The notes beneath the pieces are model-generated. The model was not told the DNA's origin, made no database searches, and worked only from the letters and a program-made list of their open reading frames with translations. This document shows positions 17,522 through 27,385 of a stretch of 37,510 bases of DNA, piece by piece; positions within the stretch are counted from its first letter, which is position 1; each line of letters starts with the position of its first letter. The stretch lies in the NCBI GenBank assembly GCA_022564935.1, contig JADFKM010000012.1, positions 1 through 37,510 of the forward strand, read 5' to 3'. A program made the translations under genes and the position numbers. The DNA is from Candidatus Dadabacteria bacterium. GTDB taxonomy: Bacteria; Desulfobacterota_D; UBA1144; Nemesobacterales; JADFKM01.

Positions 17522-18781
17522 TTAGACAGGATTCTTCTCTATTAGTTGCTTTATTTCTCCAATTAGGTAAAGAGAGCCCGTTATGCACAAGGGTTTGCCG
17601 TATGACAGGGCGGTACGCAAGGCCTCGCCAGGCTCGCTTATCGTCTCGTAATTTTGAACATACTCCGCGGCAACGGAGCCCAGCTCTGATGCGCTTGCGC
17701 GGGCTTCATGGCTCAACTCGGTAAAAATTATCCTTTCGGCCACGGCGGTGAGCCGCTCTATGAAAGCTCCGTGCTCTTTGTTGGCATTCATGGCGATCAT
17801 GAAAACAAACTTTTTATTACCATATATAGACCGGAGCGATTCCACCAGCGCGCGAGCCCCAGCGGTATTATGTGCGCCGTCAAGAATGATAAAAGCTTTA
17901 TTTGAAAGTACTTCAAACCGGCCCTCGAGCTCCACCGACTTAAGGCCGTTCTTGACGTTTTGCTCACTTATACCCAGTCCAACCGACTTCGACAAAGTTT
18001 CGAAGGACGCCATTGCTACAGCAGCGTTCTCGAGCTGGTGTGTGCCCATCAATCCGAACTCCAGGTTTGAAATGCTCCACTCAGCCCCGTTATAACTAAA
18101 ATCGTCTGTGGTATTGCCTGTAACGGAGAAATCCCGTCCATCAAATACAGCAGGTGAGCCTAGACTCTCAGCCTTTTCTCTTATCACATCCGCGGCCTCC
18201 CCCTGAGCGCCGGTTACAACGGGCACACCCTCCTTTATTATCCCCGCTTTCTCTCCGGCAATTTCCCTTATCGAGTTTCCCAAAAAACTCATGTGATCGA
18301 AAGATACGTTCGTAATCACAGAAAGCGCGGGCTTTACCACATTGGTTGCGTCCCATCTGCCGCCCATGCCAACCTCAAGTACGGCCCATTGGACGCCCTC
18401 CCTCGCAAAATACAAAAATGCCGCTGCAGTCAAAGCTTCAAAATAGCTCGGGCCGATGCCATGCCGTATTGAATTCTCTCTTATCTCCAGAAGCAGCGTG
18501 TTTAACACGCCGTCACTTATCTCGGCGCCGTTTATTCTTATCCTCTCCGTGAGCCTTACGAGGTGAGGAGATGTGTAAAGCGCCGTCTTATAACCGGCAT
18601 TTACAAGCACCGAGCTTATAGCCGTCCCCACTGAGCCCTTTCCGTTAGTCCCCCCGACAATTATCGAATTAAAATCATTTTGAGGACTCCCGAGATGAGA
18701 TAAAAGAGACTGTATTCTCTCTAGTCCCGGCCACACATCAAACTGGCCGAGAGAGTTTAGATACATTATTCCTTCATACAT
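17522..18781 (-). CDS. folC: Folylpolyglutamate/dihydrofolate synthase
   Basis: A 419-residue Mur-ligase-family enzyme adding glutamate to folates. YLNSLGQFDVWPGLERI at the start, the P-loop VGGTNGKGSVGTAIS, TSPHLVRLTERIRINGAEIS, VLEVGMGGRWDATNV and ILDGAHNTAGARAL are family signatures. The ATG at 18779-18781 is five codons before a second ATG that has GAAGG close upstream; either could be the start. A promoter and the divergent fur gene lie upstream. Together with folP it covers two folate steps encoded in the window. Confidence 0.94.
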   Translation of the reverse strand: MYEGIMYLNSLGQFDVWPGLERIQSLLSHLGSPQNDFNSIIVGGTNGKGSVGTAISSVLVNAGYKTALYTSPHLVRLTERIRINGAEISDGVLNTLLLEIRENSIRHGIGPSYFEALTAAAFLYFAREGVQWAVLEVGMGGRWDATNVVKPALSVITNVSFDHMSFLGNSIREIAGEKAGIIKEGVPVVTGAQGEAADVIREKAESLGSPAVFDGRDFSVTGNTTDDFSYNGAEWSISNLEFGLMGTHQLENAAVAMASFETLSKSVGLGISEQNVKNGLKSVELEGRFEVLSNKAFIILDGAHNTAGARALVESLRSIYGNKKFVFMIAMNANKEHGAFIERLTAVAERIIFTELSHEARASASELGSVAAEYVQNYETISEPGEALRTALSYGKPLCITGSLYLIGEIKQLIEKNPV

Positions 18782-18831
18782 GATTTATTGATTTAAATAT
18801 TAATGGCGATTGTTGAGTAGCTACTACAAGA

Positions 18832-18859
18832 AATATAAAACTCAAAAACGAGAAGACAA
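18832..18859 (-). promoter_or_regulatory. folC promoter
   Basis: On the minus strand TTGTCT (18854-18859) and TATATT (18832-18837) are 16 bases apart, about 50 bases upstream of the folC start. Confidence 0.45.
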
Positions 18860-18902
18860 GGTTGGAATATTATTGCAAATCATTTCCATTTGGTAATATA
18901 TC

Positions 18903-18931
18903 TTGATTTTCTCTCCATTTTATGGTAAATT
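18903..18931 (+). promoter_or_regulatory. fur promoter
   Basis: TTGATT (18903-18908) and TAAATT (18926-18931) are 17 bases apart. The Fur box begins at the last base of the -10 element, so repressor binding would block RNA polymerase. Confidence 0.5.
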
Positions 18932-18945
18932 GATAATGAATATCA
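18931..18945 (+). promoter_or_regulatory. Fur box (ferric uptake regulator operator)
   Basis: TGATAATGAATATCA is a 7-1-7 inverted repeat matching 14 of 15 positions of the classical TGATAATnATTATCA consensus, the central base being unspecified. The symmetry continues outward by two bases on each side. It lies between the -10 element and the AAGGTGAG ribosome binding site of the fur gene, pointing to autorepression. Confidence 0.85.
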
Positions 18946-18961
18946 ATTAAGGTGAGCATTT

Positions 18962-19441
18962 ATGAACACTCTTAAGAAAAAGCGGTCCAAAAACGAGAGA
19001 AAAAGGGTTCTCGACTCTTACCTTGCAAAGAAGCAGCTGAAATCCACAAAGCAGCGCGACACAATTTTTGACGTGTTCTTTAATCATACCGACGACCATA
19101 TCTCCGTGGAAGAGCTGTACGAAATAGTAAAGAAGAGGAACCCCAAGATCGGCTTCGCCACCGTTTACAGGACATTGAAGCTGTTTAAAGAATGCGGCCT
19201 GGCGTTCGAGAGAAATTTCGGCGACGGCAGAACACGCTACGAGCCCGTGACATTCGACGGCGAGCGACACGACCACATAATCTGTATCGACTGCGGCAAA
19301 ATAATCTGCTTTAACAACCCTGAGGTCCAGGTGCTCCTCCAGAGCCTTGCAAAGTCAAACAAATTCGAGCTTTCCAACTATAAGCTCGAGCTATACGGCA
19401 ACTGCGACTCGTCCTGCGAATCACAAGACCATTCATCCTAA
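18962..19441 (+). CDS. fur: Fur-family ferric uptake regulator
   Basis: A 159-residue metal-dependent repressor. The winged-helix domain (about 25-95) has TKQRDTIFDVFF, the recognition region GFATVYRTLKLF and the wing GDGRTRYEP. The dimerization domain carries HDHIICIDCGKIICF with His103, His105, Cys108 and Cys111. A second cysteine pair is Cys148 and Cys152, giving the two CxxC-type pairs of the structural zinc site. A Fur box overlaps its own promoter, which favours true Fur over PerR or Zur. The N-terminus is longer and more basic than in E. coli Fur (about 16 extra residues). Confidence 0.93.
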   Translation: MNTLKKKRSKNERKRVLDSYLAKKQLKSTKQRDTIFDVFFNHTDDHISVEELYEIVKKRNPKIGFATVYRTLKLFKECGLAFERNFGDGRTRYEPVTFDGERHDHIICIDCGKIICFNNPEVQVLLQSLAKSNKFELSNYKLELYGNCDSSCESQDHSS

Positions 19442-19504
19442 CGCACAGGAGCTATTATACTCTCGCTTAACCCCCGGCAATAGTTTAGCAGGGGAGGGGT
19501 GTAA

Positions 19505-19924
19505 GTGAAAAAAAACAAGAAGCCCTTAATTTTCCGCACTTTCATAAACAGCTACCATTACCTCTATCAAGATGCAGAGTATTTTCGCAATCTAGCCCAT
19601 AGGAAAGAGTATAAAGATCAATTTGATCAAGTACAATTTAGCAGAACTGCAATACTACTCTACGTTTTAAGCTTGGAAGCGCTTATAAACAAATCAAAGG
19701 AAAAAGAGCTGGTCTTTCGCAACACCAAAATTCCCAAAGACCCGTATTCTATTCTTCCCGAGCATTTAGACACGGCAATAAAGGTCGTTGACGACATTAT
19801 CGAAAAGCTGGACAACCTGCTGGATGGAAAGATTTCAAAAGGTGGCATGCTTAGTAAAGATACGTTTGAACTAATTTATCCACCCGGTGCCAAGTTTTCG
19901 GATATTCCACCGGATGACACATAG
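19505..19924 (+). CDS. Unknown protein, predicted helical
   Basis: A 139-residue protein, GTG start, with a GGGAGGGG-type ribosome binding site just upstream. FSRTAILLYVLSLEALINKSKEKEL (residues 46-70) resembles the first helices of small helical domains found in HEPN-like and abortive-infection proteins, but no R-x4-6-H active site is visible. It ends in a Pro/Asp-rich tail. It lies between fur and the convergent acpS. I do not recognise a family. Confidence 0.6.
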   Translation: MKKNKKPLIFRTFINSYHYLYQDAEYFRNLAHRKEYKDQFDQVQFSRTAILLYVLSLEALINKSKEKELVFRNTKIPKDPYSILPEHLDTAIKVVDDIIEKLDNLLDGKISKGGMLSKDTFELIYPPGAKFSDIPPDDT

Positions 19925-19961
19925 TGTGAAATAATCAAAATGCCCGGCAGGGTAGGGCGCC

Positions 19962-20339
19962 CTACCTCTCCAACACCACAACTGCTACTGCATACTCCCC
20001 GTCGTGGGAAATTGAAGCGTGGATGGAGGTGACGGACATCTCCTGCGCGATTTGCCAAGCCTTTCCGTAAAGGTTTATGTAGGGCTTTCCCAACTCGTCC
20101 CTCAACACCTCCACCTGCGACAGGCGCAACCCGCCCCTGAAGCCCGTGCCTACGGCCTTCGAGAACGCCTCCTTAACTGCAAAGTTCGATGCGAAGAATA
20201 GCCCGCTGCCCTTGATCGCCTCCGAATGAGTGATCTCGCTCTGGGTAAAATATTTGCTTTGAAACCTCTTCCCCCATTCGCCGAGGATCCTTTCCACTCT
20301 GCTTATGTTTACGAGGTCAATTCCGATGCCGGCTATCAT
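19962..20339 (-). CDS. acpS: Holo-[acyl-carrier-protein] synthase
   Basis: A 125-residue phosphopantetheinyl transferase that converts apo-ACP to holo-ACP. MIAGIGIDLVNISRVERI contains the metal-binding Asp, and FFASNFAVKEAFSKAVGTGF the conserved W/F-A-x-KEA motif. Full length for the AcpS class. It follows pdxJ by four bases and is the last gene of the folP-acpS cluster. Confidence 0.96.
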   Translation of the reverse strand: MIAGIGIDLVNISRVERILGEWGKRFQSKYFTQSEITHSEAIKGSGLFFASNFAVKEAFSKAVGTGFRGGLRLSQVEVLRDELGKPYINLYGKAWQIAQEMSVTSIHASISHDGEYAVAVVVLER

Positions 20340-20343
20340 AACT

Positions 20344-21057
20344 CTATTTTGAAAGCTCTATCATTTCCCTGACCGCCCTTTCCATGCCCACCATGACACT
20401 TCTCGAGATGATGCTGTGGCCGATGTTGAGCTCCTCTATGCCCTCTATATCCGCCACTGCCGACACGTTCTTATAGTTCAGCCCGTGCCCCGCAGACACG
20501 TGTAAACCCAGCTCAAGGGCGGCGTGAACAGACTCTTCGAGGGAGGCGAGCTCACCTTCCCTCTCTCCTGCGGACTTTGCTTCCGCGTACCTGCCGGTGT
20601 GTAACTCAATCATATCCGCACCCGTTTCTTTGGAGCATTCAATTTGCTCGATCTCGGAGTTAATAAATAGGCTGACGAATATGCCGCCGTTCCCGAGACT
20701 TTTAATTACATCGCCGATCAACTCTTTGTTTGACAGCACGTCGAGTCCGCCTTCGGTGGTGACCTCTCCCCTCTTCTCAGGCACCAGGGTTACTACGTCG
20801 GGCTTCGTTTCAAGCGCAATCCTGACCATCTCTTCGGTTGGGGCCATCTCCATGTTGAGTTTTGTTGCCACCACCTGTTTAAGCAAACTCAAGTCCCTGT
20901 CCTGTATGTGTCTCCTGTCCTCCCGTAGGTGCACGACTATCCCGTCCGCACCCGCAATCTCCGCAAGACACGCCGTAAACACCGGGTCGGGCTCACCTCC
21001 CCCTCGGGCCTGCCTGAGGGTAGCCACATGGTCGATGTTTACGTTCAATTTCGGCAT
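20344..21057 (-). CDS. pdxJ: Pyridoxine 5'-phosphate synthase
   Basis: A 237-residue TIM-barrel enzyme joining 1-deoxyxylulose 5-phosphate and 3-amino-1-hydroxyacetone phosphate in the DXP-dependent route to vitamin B6. [51 protein letters not shown] and [12 protein letters not shown] are all family signatures. It lies between glmM (five-base gap) and acpS (four-base gap). The pdxJ-acpS pair is widespread. Confidence 0.97.
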   Translation of the reverse strand: MPKLNVNIDHVATLRQARGGGEPDPVFTACLAEIAGADGIVVHLREDRRHIQDRDLSLLKQVVATKLNMEMAPTEEMVRIALETKPDVVTLVPEKRGEVTTEGGLDVLSNKELIGDVIKSLGNGGIFVSLFINSEIEQIECSKETGADMIELHTGRYAEAKSAGEREGELASLEESVHAALELGLHVSAGHGLNYKNVSAVADIEGIEELNIGHSIISRSVMVGMERAVREMIELSK

Positions 21058-21062
21058 ACATT

Positions 21063-22439
21063 CTACTCTCCTATTTCGCTTACAATTAATCCCGCTATCC
21101 CATCGGATATCTCATCTATCGTTTGCTCGCTCTCTGCCTCGATCATGAGTCTCGCGACCGGCTCCGTGCCCGAATATCTGAGATTTATTCTCCCTTTCCC
21201 GCCCATCTTCTTCTCCGAAGATAGGATGAGGGCCTCAAGGCCCGGGATCGTGTCAAACGGTATTTTGTCTCTGACCTTAATGTTCGTAAGTCTTTGAGGG
21301 TAGAGGTCGAGTATCTCAGCCAATTCTTTCAGGGTTTTACCACGGCGCTTCATAGTTGCAAGAACCTGTAGAGCTGCTAGGGTGCCGTCTCCTGTAGTGG
21401 TATGCTCTAGGAAAACAATGTGCCCCGACTTTTCTCCGCCCAGACTGTACCCCCCCCTACGCATTTCCTCTACGACGTACCTGTCACCCACGGTTGTTCT
21501 GAGAAGCTTGATTCCCCTTTCGCTTAACAACCGCTCAAGGGCCATATTGCTCATCACGGTAGCGACTAAGGTATTGTGTTTCAGCCTTCCGGCCTGAAAA
21601 AGCTCCTCGGCGCATATTGCCAATATCTTATCCCCGTCCACATAATCCCCCCGCTCATCACAGAACACAACCCTGTCGGCGTCCCCGTCGAGGGCTATGC
21701 CGATATGTGCGCCGCGGCTGCGCACGTTCTCCTTCAGCAAGCCGAGTTCGAGGGAGCCGCAGTTTTTATTTATGTTACAGCCGTCGGGGTCGACGCCGAT
21801 CCCGATTACCTCCGCTCCAAGCTCCCTGAACACAGTGGGAGAGACCTTGTAGGCGGCGCCGTTTGCGCAGTCCAGGACTATTGTTAAACCCTCCAGGCTC
21901 AATTCTGCCGGGAAGGTGTTTTTAGCAAAAACTACATATCTGCCCTGCGCGTCGTCGATTCTGCCGGCCTTTCCGATATCCGAGACTGGGGTATGCATAT
22001 CGTCAATATCACCGGACAGCACAAGCTCCTCTATCTCAAGCTCCCGGGAATCGGGCAGTTTGAATCCACGGCTGTCGAAGAACTTTATTCCGTTGTCCTC
22101 GTATGGGTTGTGAGAAGCGGAGATAACCACTCCCGCATCGGCCCTCATATTGGTGGTTATGAAGGCGATAGCCGGAGTGGGAAGGGGACCGACAAGTAAA
22201 ACGTCCGCACCCTCAGAGGCTATTCCAGCCGTTATTGCCTGCTCGAACATATATCCGGAGAGCCTGGTGTCCTTTCCGACAACTATTTTGGGCCTCTTGC
22301 CGCTGCAGGAGCGCTTGAGAATATAAGCCAGCGCCTTGCCGAGCCTAAGACTCATCTCGGGTGTCATGGGATATTTATTAGCTATTCCTCTGATACCGTC
22401 CGTGCCGAAGAGACGTTTGGGGGTTGTGTGGGTTCCCAT
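21063..22439 (-). CDS. glmM: Phosphoglucosamine mutase
   Basis: A 458-residue alpha-D-phosphohexomutase making glucosamine 1-phosphate for peptidoglycan and [16 protein letters not shown] opens the protein; [18 protein letters not shown] holds the phosphoserine; LDGDADR binds Mg; [11 protein letters not shown] and [14 protein letters not shown] bind the sugar and phosphate. It follows ybbR by eight bases. The cdaA-ybbR-glmM order is deeply conserved, and GlmM is known to bind and inhibit CdaA in Firmicutes. Confidence 0.97.
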   Translation of the reverse strand: MGTHTTPKRLFGTDGIRGIANKYPMTPEMSLRLGKALAYILKRSCSGKRPKIVVGKDTRLSGYMFEQAITAGIASEGADVLLVGPLPTPAIAFITTNMRADAGVVISASHNPYEDNGIKFFDSRGFKLPDSRELEIEELVLSGDIDDMHTPVSDIGKAGRIDDAQGRYVVFAKNTFPAELSLEGLTIVLDCANGAAYKVSPTVFRELGAEVIGIGVDPDGCNINKNCGSLELGLLKENVRSRGAHIGIALDGDADRVVFCDERGDYVDGDKILAICAEELFQAGRLKHNTLVATVMSNMALERLLSERGIKLLRTTVGDRYVVEEMRRGGYSLGGEKSGHIVFLEHTTTGDGTLAALQVLATMKRRGKTLKELAEILDLYPQRLTNIKVRDKIPFDTIPGLEALILSSEKKMGGKGRINLRYSGTEPVARLMIEAESEQTIDEISDGIAGLIVSEIGE

Positions 22440-22447
22440 AGCAATTC

Positions 22448-23377
22448 TTAATTAAACCTGATCCTGATATTTGCGGGTGCTTTCTTCTTCAGGGTGATAC
22501 TGTCTTCAAATGGATAACTGACAATTAACTCAAAGGTATGAATTTTCCCCTTGTTTTTATTAACTACATCCTTCCCATCAACATAAACCCTTATGTTGTC
22601 GCTGTTAAGCTCTTTAATTGCGCTATAAGGCCCTTCAAAGACCAAATTGGATTTAACTCCGGTTTTCAGCTCAATCTCAAGCTCATCGAAGTTGATGAAC
22701 TCTATATCCATGTTCTTAAACTCTTTTACCGATATCCTCTCCTGAATATCAACCGTAACGTGGGCCGTCTCTACATCCACAATCTCCACGTAAGGCGGCG
22801 ACTTCAAGGGAACTTCGATTGTGAACTTTGATTTTGCGCCAACGGTAGAGACCAAGTCGGTAGTAACGTTCTTGAGACTGTACAGTATCTTGTTCGGCCC
22901 TTTAACCTTAACCCTATTTGGCTTGACCACCGGGTCTCCCACAATCTCGTAGCCGCTTGCGGGAAGGCCGATCAAGGGCTTAAGCTCAACTTCCTTTTCA
23001 ACCAGCCGATCGACGTCGAGCTTGATCTCCGCGGGAGTTATACTCACGACCTGTATCCCCCTCGGGTATTTAATTTGGTTTGCATGAACCTCAAACCTAG
23101 ACACACCGGGGCCTACCGCAGACAGGTCGAGTGAAAATACAAAATCTCCCGGAGAAAGCGTCAGGATGCGGCTCCTAGGCCCCTGAGCCTTGAGCCGTAT
23201 AGTCTCAGGGGGCTTGCCCATAATCACGAGCTCTGGGGAGAGATCGGAGTAATTAACTTCAACATCGAGCGGTTTTTCTATGTTCTCGTTAATATTAGCT
23301 ATAAACCACAGCATAATGGCAAGAACAATCGAGATGATTATTTTACCGAAGTTTTTAAAAAAGAGGTTTTGAAGCAC
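22448..23377 (-). CDS. YbbR-domain membrane protein (CdaA regulator type)
   Basis: A 309-residue protein with one N-terminal membrane helix (about 10-28, GKIIISIVLAIMLWFIANI), then beta-rich YbbR repeats, in which motifs such as IRLKAQGPRSRILTL and VKVKGPNKILYSLKNV mark successive units. It appears to have three repeats. CdaR, the Firmicutes counterpart, binds and regulates the diadenylate cyclase CdaA. The start is GTG with only a weak AGG upstream. The gene lies between cdaA and glmM. Confidence 0.88.
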   Translation of the reverse strand: MLQNLFFKNFGKIIISIVLAIMLWFIANINENIEKPLDVEVNYSDLSPELVIMGKPPETIRLKAQGPRSRILTLSPGDFVFSLDLSAVGPGVSRFEVHANQIKYPRGIQVVSITPAEIKLDVDRLVEKEVELKPLIGLPASGYEIVGDPVVKPNRVKVKGPNKILYSLKNVTTDLVSTVGAKSKFTIEVPLKSPPYVEIVDVETAHVTVDIQERISVKEFKNMDIEFINFDELEIELKTGVKSNLVFEGPYSAIKELNSDNIRVYVDGKDVVNKNKGKIHTFELIVSYPFEDSITLKKKAPANIRIRFN

Positions 23378-23422
23378 CTAAGTGATATCCCCGAAGATAT
23401 AGAACTTTGACTGACCGTATGT

Positions 23423-24262
23423 TTAAGTAAGAGGCTTTTCTTCCCTTTGCTTCTTGATATCAAAGAGACGGGTTAGAAGGTTATAATCGTGGCTTTGACC
23501 TCTTTTTAGCTTTAGCAGCTCCATAAGGCGGCTCTCCAGAGTAGTAGCATCAAAGCCCCTTAACAGATTCCCTTGATAGGCCAGTGATATGGTCCCGGTC
23601 TCCTCGGAAACCACAACAACTATTGCGTCCGTTTCGTTGGAGAGACCGAGCGCGGCGCGATGCCTTGTTCCAAGCTCTCTCTCCAAATCGAGGTCGGTAG
23701 CCAGAGGGAAAAAAGAGCCGGTTGAAAGGACCTTGTTCCTTCCGATTATCATGCCCCCGTCATGCATAGGTGAAGAGGGGTTGAAAACGCTTATTATCAG
23801 CTCCCTTGATACCCACGCATCTATCCGCATGCCGATTTCAATAAAAGGGACAAGACTCAGGTCCTTTTCAATTGCAATGAGGGCGCCTATCTTTTTGTTA
23901 GCCATAAAACTGGTGGCTTTTACGATCTCTTCAATCACGGACTCTTCCGATTTTCTGCCTACTGCTGAGAGGAAGAAGGGATTTCTACCCACCATGGCAA
24001 GGGCCCGTCGTATATCGTTCTGAAAGAGTATTACGGCAACGATAATTATTGAGCCTAAGAAAATATTAAGAATCCAATTTAACGTATACAACTCGCCATA
24101 ACTTGAAATAACAAAAATAACAAAAATAAAAGCCAAACCCACCAGCATGTGAACTGCCCGGGTTTTTTCAATGATTCTCAGCAGGTAATATATACCGAGA
24201 GCAACTAGGATAATATCCAATGTGTCCCATATATATCTAAAATTATCAAATGCTTCTAACAT
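23423..24262 (-). CDS. cdaA: Diadenylate cyclase CdaA (DisA_N domain)
   Basis: A 279-residue protein. Three N-terminal membrane helices (about 13-87) are followed by the DAC domain, which joins two ATP into c-di-AMP. The catalytic motifs are D168-G-G (MHDGGMIIG) and R200-H-R (LGTRHRAALGLS). The usual first motif is DGA; here it is DGG, a mild change. The ending carries a charged tail. Upstream is folP (48-base gap) and downstream ybbR-glmM, so c-di-AMP synthesis is linked to amino-sugar synthesis here as in many bacteria. Confidence 0.93.
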   Translation of the reverse strand: MLEAFDNFRYIWDTLDIILVALGIYYLLRIIEKTRAVHMLVGLAFIFVIFVISSYGELYTLNWILNIFLGSIIIVAVILFQNDIRRALAMVGRNPFFLSAVGRKSEESVIEEIVKATSFMANKKIGALIAIEKDLSLVPFIEIGMRIDAWVSRELIISVFNPSSPMHDGGMIIGRNKVLSTGSFFPLATDLDLERELGTRHRAALGLSNETDAIVVVVSEETGTISLAYQGNLLRGFDATTLESRLMELLKLKRGQSHDYNLLTRLFDIKKQREEKPLT

Positions 24263-24310
24263 CTAACGGCTCAATGTTAATATACTACTTTAATAATTAT
24301 ACCACTTTCT

Positions 24311-25177
24311 TTAACAAGCGGCGAGTATTGAATCAATCATTTTCGCCACCCTAGTCATAAATAGTACATCATGAGCCCTTATAATTGAAGCACCGTTGCG
24401 GATAGCAAGAGCAACTGTGGCGGCGGTGCCCTCCAGCCTTTCTTCGACCCCCAGATCGAGCACTTTCCCGATAAACGATTTCCTCGATGTTCCTAGAAGA
24501 ATCGGCATACCGAGCGAGATAAATCGGTCCAGGTTTTTTATAAGGACTAAATTCTGCTCAACAGTTTTTCCGAACCCGATTCCAGGGTCTATAACTATGC
24601 CTTTTGGGTTAATACCGCTTTGCAGGGCACGCTCGACGCAGTCCCTAAGCGAATGAGCCACATCATCCACAACTGAGCGGTAATCGGTCTTTTTCTGCAT
24701 ATCAGCGGGCTTCGATGAACTGTGCATAAGCACAATCCCGGCCTTGTATTTCGCAACTACACAGGCCAGCTCCGGTTCGAATCTTAGACCACTGATATCA
24801 TTGATTATCGATGCGCCTTGGCCGAGAGCTGCTTCGGCAACGGCAGCCTTTGTAGTATCCACGGAAACCGGGACTTCAAAGCGCTTGCAAACTTCAGTAA
24901 CTACGGGCAGCACCCTCCCGAGCTCTTCGGCCTCAGACACCCCGGTCGAGCCCGGCCTTGTAGACTCCCCGCCTATGTCGATGATTCCGGCCCCATCGCT
25001 CACCATAGCTTCCACCCCTCTCAGTGCATCGTCGATGTTGGTGTACCTGCCGCCGTCATAGAATGAATCCGGGGTAACGTTAAGCACGCCCATGATTACC
25101 GTATCCCGGCCCAAGTTAAGGGCCCGGTCCCTGAACTCAAATCGATATGAATCTCTCTGGGCGTTGGCGTTTTTCAT
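24311..25177 (-). CDS. folP: Dihydropteroate synthase
   Basis: A 288-residue TIM-barrel enzyme condensing p-aminobenzoate with the pterin pyrophosphate; the sulfonamide target. IMGVLNVTPDSFYDGGRY and IDIGGESTRPGSTGVS are the two family signatures; INDISGL, the pterin-site Asp, and GTSRKSFIG near the C-terminus complete the set. It is the first gene of the folP-cdaA-ybbR-glmM-pdxJ-acpS cluster. The 242 bases between ftsH and folP hold no gene I can support. Confidence 0.96.
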   Translation of the reverse strand: MKNANAQRDSYRFEFRDRALNLGRDTVIMGVLNVTPDSFYDGGRYTNIDDALRGVEAMVSDGAGIIDIGGESTRPGSTGVSEAEELGRVLPVVTEVCKRFEVPVSVDTTKAAVAEAALGQGASIINDISGLRFEPELACVVAKYKAGIVLMHSSSKPADMQKKTDYRSVVDDVAHSLRDCVERALQSGINPKGIVIDPGIGFGKTVEQNLVLIKNLDRFISLGMPILLGTSRKSFIGKVLDLGVEERLEGTAATVALAIRNGASIIRAHDVLFMTRVAKMIDSILAAC

Positions 25178-25419
25178 CCGGAAAATCCTACATTAGGCTC
25201 TCATACCCGAACACAATCAACACCATATCAACCACCATCAGCGATTAACTACTTGCGGGTATTTTGTTAGAATATAAGACTAGCGCTTCAGTACTCTTGC
25301 ACCCTATAAATTGTGAGTAAGATTGCAAACTCAGATTTCTAAGACTTGTGGAAAAGCCCGAGAACATTTTAAGACGCGATAATCGTAAAAGACATCAACA
25401 TAACTACAGTTAAGCCAAA

Positions 25420-27273
25420 TCAGCTTACAAATCCTTGGCTGACAAAACTTTGCGATTCGGGGAGTTCGGGTCTGCTCTCTCCTACCAGCGCATCGAGCTC
25501 CTTAGCGTCAACCACTTCCTTTTCGAGCAGCAGCTTGGCGAGCTTATGCAAAAGGTCGGTGTTTTCCTCAAGAAGTGATTTAGCCTTATTGTAATTTATG
25601 CTCACAATGTGCTGGACCTCTCTATCTATCTTTATGGCCGTATCTTCGCTGTATTCCTTTTGCTGTACAAAGTCTCTGCCTAAAAACACCGGGTCTTCTT
25701 TCCTTCCGTATGCCACCGGGCCGATGTCTTCGCTCATCCCCCATTCACAAACCATTTTTCTGGCGATCTCCGTTACCCTTTCAAGATCGCTCCCCGCTCC
25801 ACTCGTGCGCTCTTTAAATATTATCTCTTCGGCTGCGCGTCCGCCAAGCAGAACCATGATGGTATTGTTGAGATAAGATCTCGAGAGCGTGTATTTGTCC
25901 TCTATCGGCAGCTGCTGCGTCAGCCCGAGAGCAACGCCGCGGGGAATTATCGTGATTTTGTGTATCGGGTCGCTCTCCGGGGTAAGCTTGGCGCACAGGG
26001 CGTGACCCGCTTCATGATAAGCAGTGGTTTTCCTCTCACTTTCGCTGATTATCAGGCTCTTTCTCTCGACACCCATTACCACCTTATCCTTGGCGTATTC
26101 AAAGTCGTTCATCGAGACCTGATCGAGACCTTGCCTAGCGGCATACAGGGCAGCTTCATTGACAATATTCTCAAGGTCGGCCCCGGAAAAACCCGGTGTA
26201 GAGCGTGCTATTACAGCCAGGTCGACCCCTTCATCCATAGGCGTTTTCTTAGTGTGGACTTTAAGGATTTCCTCCCGACCCCTAACATCGGGCCTTGGAA
26301 CCAGCACCTGTCTGTCAAACCTGCCGGGCCTGAGGAGAGCGGGGTCGAGCACATCCGGCCTGTTGGTGGCAGACATTACTATGATCCCCTCATTCGGTTC
26401 AAAACCGTCCATTTCAACCAATAGCTGATTCAAGGTTTGCTCCCTTTCGTCGTGGCCGCCCCCAAGCCCGGCGCCCCTGTGACGGCCCACGGCGTCTAGC
26501 TCATCCACAAAAATGATACAAGGGGCCTGCTTTTTAGCCTGAACAAAAAGATCCCTCACCCTTGAGGCGCCTACGCCCACGAACATCTCCACAAAATCGC
26601 TTCCACTGATAATATAAAACGGGACCCCAGCTTCTCCGGCAATCGCCTTTGCAAGAAGTGTTTTGCCGGTGCCGGGGGGGCCTACAAGCAGTATACCCTT
26701 GGGAATTCTTCCCCCTAAGCGGGTGAACTTCTTGGGATTTTTCAGGAATTCAACGAACTCCTGCACTTCCTCTTTCGCTTCCTCTATTCCGGCCACATCA
26801 CTAAAGCTGACCTTGTTTTGAGAATCGTTCAGCATACGGGCCCGGCTTTTGCCGAAAGACATGGCCTTTGTGCCCCCGGCCTGTAGCTGCCGCATAAAAA
26901 TCACCATAATGACGACCAGTAAGATTAAAGGAGCCCAGTTGAAAAGTATTTGGATGATGGAATTTTCACTTTTCTTTGAAAAACTGAATACTATGTTCTT
27001 TTCCGAAAGCTTTTTGAGTAGGTCCTCTTCGGCGGGACCGACTGTGACAAACCCCTCAGGGCCTTGCAGAGTTGTGCTTGCGTACATGCCTTTTATCTGC
27101 TCGCCTTTAAACTCAATCTCTTTGACACTTTCCTGCTCTACAATACTGAGGAATTTGCTGTAAGGTATGACATCAAGGCTTTTTCTCGGAGTCTTGACAA
27201 ATTGGTAAAGGGCTAAAACTGTGACAAATATAACCAGCCAAAGCAACAGATTTTTAAACAGTTGATTGCTCAA
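25420..27273 (-). CDS. ftsH: ATP-dependent zinc metalloprotease FtsH
   Basis: A 617-residue membrane AAA+ protease. Two membrane helices (about 6-26 and 108-128) flank a periplasmic domain. The AAA+ module has Walker A GPPGTGKT (198-205), the pore loop FVGVG, Walker [10 protein letters not shown] and the second region of homology ATNRPD...RPGRFDRQ. The zinc site HEAGH is at 420-424. The TTG start has AGAGGAT just upstream. Full length. Elsewhere ftsH and folP are often adjacent; here they share strand but are 242 bases apart. Confidence 0.97.
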   Translation of the reverse strand: MSNQLFKNLLLWLVIFVTVLALYQFVKTPRKSLDVIPYSKFLSIVEQESVKEIEFKGEQIKGMYASTTLQGPEGFVTVGPAEEDLLKKLSEKNIVFSFSKKSENSIIQILFNWAPLILLVVIMVIFMRQLQAGGTKAMSFGKSRARMLNDSQNKVSFSDVAGIEEAKEEVQEFVEFLKNPKKFTRLGGRIPKGILLVGPPGTGKTLLAKAIAGEAGVPFYIISGSDFVEMFVGVGASRVRDLFVQAKKQAPCIIFVDELDAVGRHRGAGLGGGHDEREQTLNQLLVEMDGFEPNEGIIVMSATNRPDVLDPALLRPGRFDRQVLVPRPDVRGREEILKVHTKKTPMDEGVDLAVIARSTPGFSGADLENIVNEAALYAARQGLDQVSMNDFEYAKDKVVMGVERKSLIISESERKTTAYHEAGHALCAKLTPESDPIHKITIIPRGVALGLTQQLPIEDKYTLSRSYLNNTIMVLLGGRAAEEIIFKERTSGAGSDLERVTEIARKMVCEWGMSEDIGPVAYGRKEDPVFLGRDFVQQKEYSEDTAIKIDREVQHIVSINYNKAKSLLEENTDLLHKLAKLLLEKEVVDAKELDALVGESRPELPESQSFVSQGFVS

Positions 27274-27385
27274 TATATCCTCTGTAAAAAAAACTACTCA
27301 TAAGAAGATTAGCATACCGGAAATTCCAATGCAATAATATATCCTCACTTCTCAGCATCGAAGTTTATTAACGATTAAAGGGAGT

